DNA of 64,000 nt from an uncultured Roseovarius sp. GTDB taxonomy: Bacteria > Pseudomonadota > Alphaproteobacteria > Rhodobacterales > Rhodobacteraceae. The position numbers and the translations under genes are program-made. The notes beneath the pieces were generated by a model that did not search any database, was not told where the DNA came from, and worked only from the letters and a program-made list of their open reading frames with translations. The stretch's first letter is position 1. Each line of letters starts with the position of its first letter. The DNA lies in assembly GCF_913057115.1 (NCBI RefSeq), contig NZ_CAJXNN010000017.1, positions 1 through 64,000 of the forward strand, given 5' to 3'. This document shows, one piece after another, positions 63,119 to 64,000 of the stretch.

Positions 63119-63568
63119 ATGTTCCAAGGCATTCTGAACGCCCTCAAGGCACCCAAGCCCGAACCGCTTCCAGAACCCGATGCCAAACTGGCCCTCGGGG
63201 CGTTGTTGGTTCGCGTGGCGCTGTCCGATCATCGTTACCGGGTCGAGGAGATAGGCCGCATAGACCGCCTTCTTGGCCGTTTGAACGGCCTGAACCCCGT
63301 CGAGGCGGCGAAAATGCGCGCCACCTGCGAAAAACTCGACAAACAGGCTCCCGACACCGAGGACTTCGCCCATCTCATCCGCGAAGCCGTCAGTTTCGAG
63401 GCCCGGATAGACGCTCTCGAAGCGATGTGGGAAGTCGTGCTTGCCGATGGCGTGCGCCGCGATGAAGAGGTTGCCGTGATCGCCGCCGCGCAAGAGGCGC
63501 TTGGACTTTCCCAAACCGACAGTGACGCCGCCCGTGCGCGCGCCGAGTCGGAAATGAAACACGGCTGA
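63119..63568 (+). CDS. TerB-family protein, first copy
   Basis: 149-residue helical protein of the TerB-like fold. The two repeated acidic motifs are LLVRVALSDHRYRVEEIGRIDRLL (about 30-53) and MWEVVLADGVRRDEEVAVIAAA (about 104-125), each a helix-turn-acid-helix with D/E metal ligands. TerB proteins bind metal at the inner membrane in tellurite and stress systems, but most chromosomal copies have no tested role. A related copy follows 37 bp later. Confidence 0.82.
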   Translation: MFQGILNALKAPKPEPLPEPDAKLALGALLVRVALSDHRYRVEEIGRIDRLLGRLNGLNPVEAAKMRATCEKLDKQAPDTEDFAHLIREAVSFEARIDALEAMWEVVLADGVRRDEEVAVIAAAQEALGLSQTDSDAARARAESEMKHG

Positions 63569-63605
63569 AACTGGCCTGAGGCTCCATAAGGTTTACATCA
63601 CTCCC

Positions 63606-64000
63606 ATGTTTGCAGATTTCATCAAATCCCTCCTCCAGGAGAACCCCGAACCCCTGACCGATACCGATGCGCGTATCCCGCTCACCGCTCTGCTTGTGCG
63701 CATCGCCCGGTCAGACAATGACTATGCCGCCTCTGAAATGATCCGCATCGAAGAGATCGCGCAAACCCGCTTCGGCCTCAGCAAGACCGAGGCCGCGCGC
63801 CTGCGCGCCGACGCCGAGCAATTCGAATCCGAGGCCCCCGATACCGTCCGTTTCACACGCGCCATCAAGGATGCCGTGCCCTACGAGGCCCGCATCGGTG
63901 TGATCGAAGCCCTGTGGCAGGTCGCTCTCGCCGATGGCGAGCGTGATCAGCACGAAGATGCCCTGATCCGCCTTGCCGCCAACCTTCTTGGGGTAAACGA
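63606..64000 (+). CDS. TerB-family protein, second copy, cut by window edge
   Basis: 131 codons are visible from the ATG at 63606 and the frame is open at the right edge. LLVRIARSDNDYAASEMIRIEEIA (about 34-57) and LWQVALADGERDQHEDALIRLAA (about 103-125) parallel the first copy, so the pair is a tandem duplication that has diverged. Compared with the first copy (149 aa), only the last few residues are missing. Confidence 0.82.
   Translation, partial: MFADFIKSLLQENPEPLTDTDARIPLTALLVRIARSDNDYAASEMIRIEEIAQTRFGLSKTEAARLRADAEQFESEAPDTVRFTRAIKDAVPYEARIGVIEALWQVALADGERDQHEDALIRLAANLLGVN

Overview
The window is high-GC chromosomal DNA from an alphaproteobacterium, most likely Rhodobacteraceae (roseobacter group). 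The evidence is the dusB-ntrB-ntrC-ntrY-ntrX block with an NtrC lacking the sigma54-contact loop, fused ispDF, the long PstC and PstA subunits, class II DAHP synthase, and a family of GC-rich 3' elements ending in a TATTT stretch typical of that family. I cannot name the genus. No rRNA, tRNA, CRISPR array or insertion sequence was seen. Most of the window is core chromosome: dense, often overlapping genes (ATGA/GTGA junctions).

Layout. 1-4.4 kb: hpt (cut by the edge), a RatA/COQ10-like lipid-binding protein, an MmgE/PrpD protein, and the minus-strand chain ispDF-pgpA-cinA. 4.5-11.8 kb: nitrogen control (dusB, ntrBC, ntrYX). 11.8-14 kb: an accessory insert (HxlR regulator, tautomerase, truncated globin, lipoprotein). 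14-18.6 kb: trkA, trkH, hfq, hflX. 18.6-22.3 kb: exporters, a GFA-type enzyme, a K+ channel and a DsbA-family protein. 22.3-30.1 kb: an acyl-CoA ligase with a divergent XRE-cupin regulator and a complete Liv-type ABC importer (livMHFGK). 30.3-35 kb: a PQQ-type sugar dehydrogenase, a GlxA/AraC regulator, class II DAHP synthase and a PAS protein. 35-37 kb: YicC, gmk and a gamma carbonic anhydrase. 37-44.5 kb: the complete phosphate regulon phoR-[Pho box]-pstSCAB-phoU-phoB. 44.8-49.8 kb: LysR regulator, gcdH, an FAD amine oxidase, aroQ and a LuxR-type solo. 50-54 kb: tsf, rpsB, an orphan ParA and psuG. 54-57.2 kb: a DUF502 protein, then an octaheme cytochrome c plus cytochrome b operon behind an FNR-like box and a long inverted repeat. 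57.3-64 kb: patatin, bdhA, a candidate small RNA, a peptide-binding protein, an entericidin-like lipoprotein, poorly characterised genes and two tandem TerB genes (the second cut by the edge).

The most unusual signals are not genes. (1) Clusters built on the palindrome TTCGTACGAA occur at three sites: inside the ispD coding region, after phoB, and between parA and psuG. The copies share stretches of 18-25 nt. (2) A strong orphan terminator plus promoter-like boxes predicts a small RNA of about 77 nt between bdhA and the peptide-binding protein. (3) A nested inverted repeat fills exactly the 100 bp between the cytochrome b and patatin stop codons. (4) Five copies of one 3' element each lie directly after a gene and in that gene's orientation. 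(5) The octaheme promoter has an unusual composite operator.
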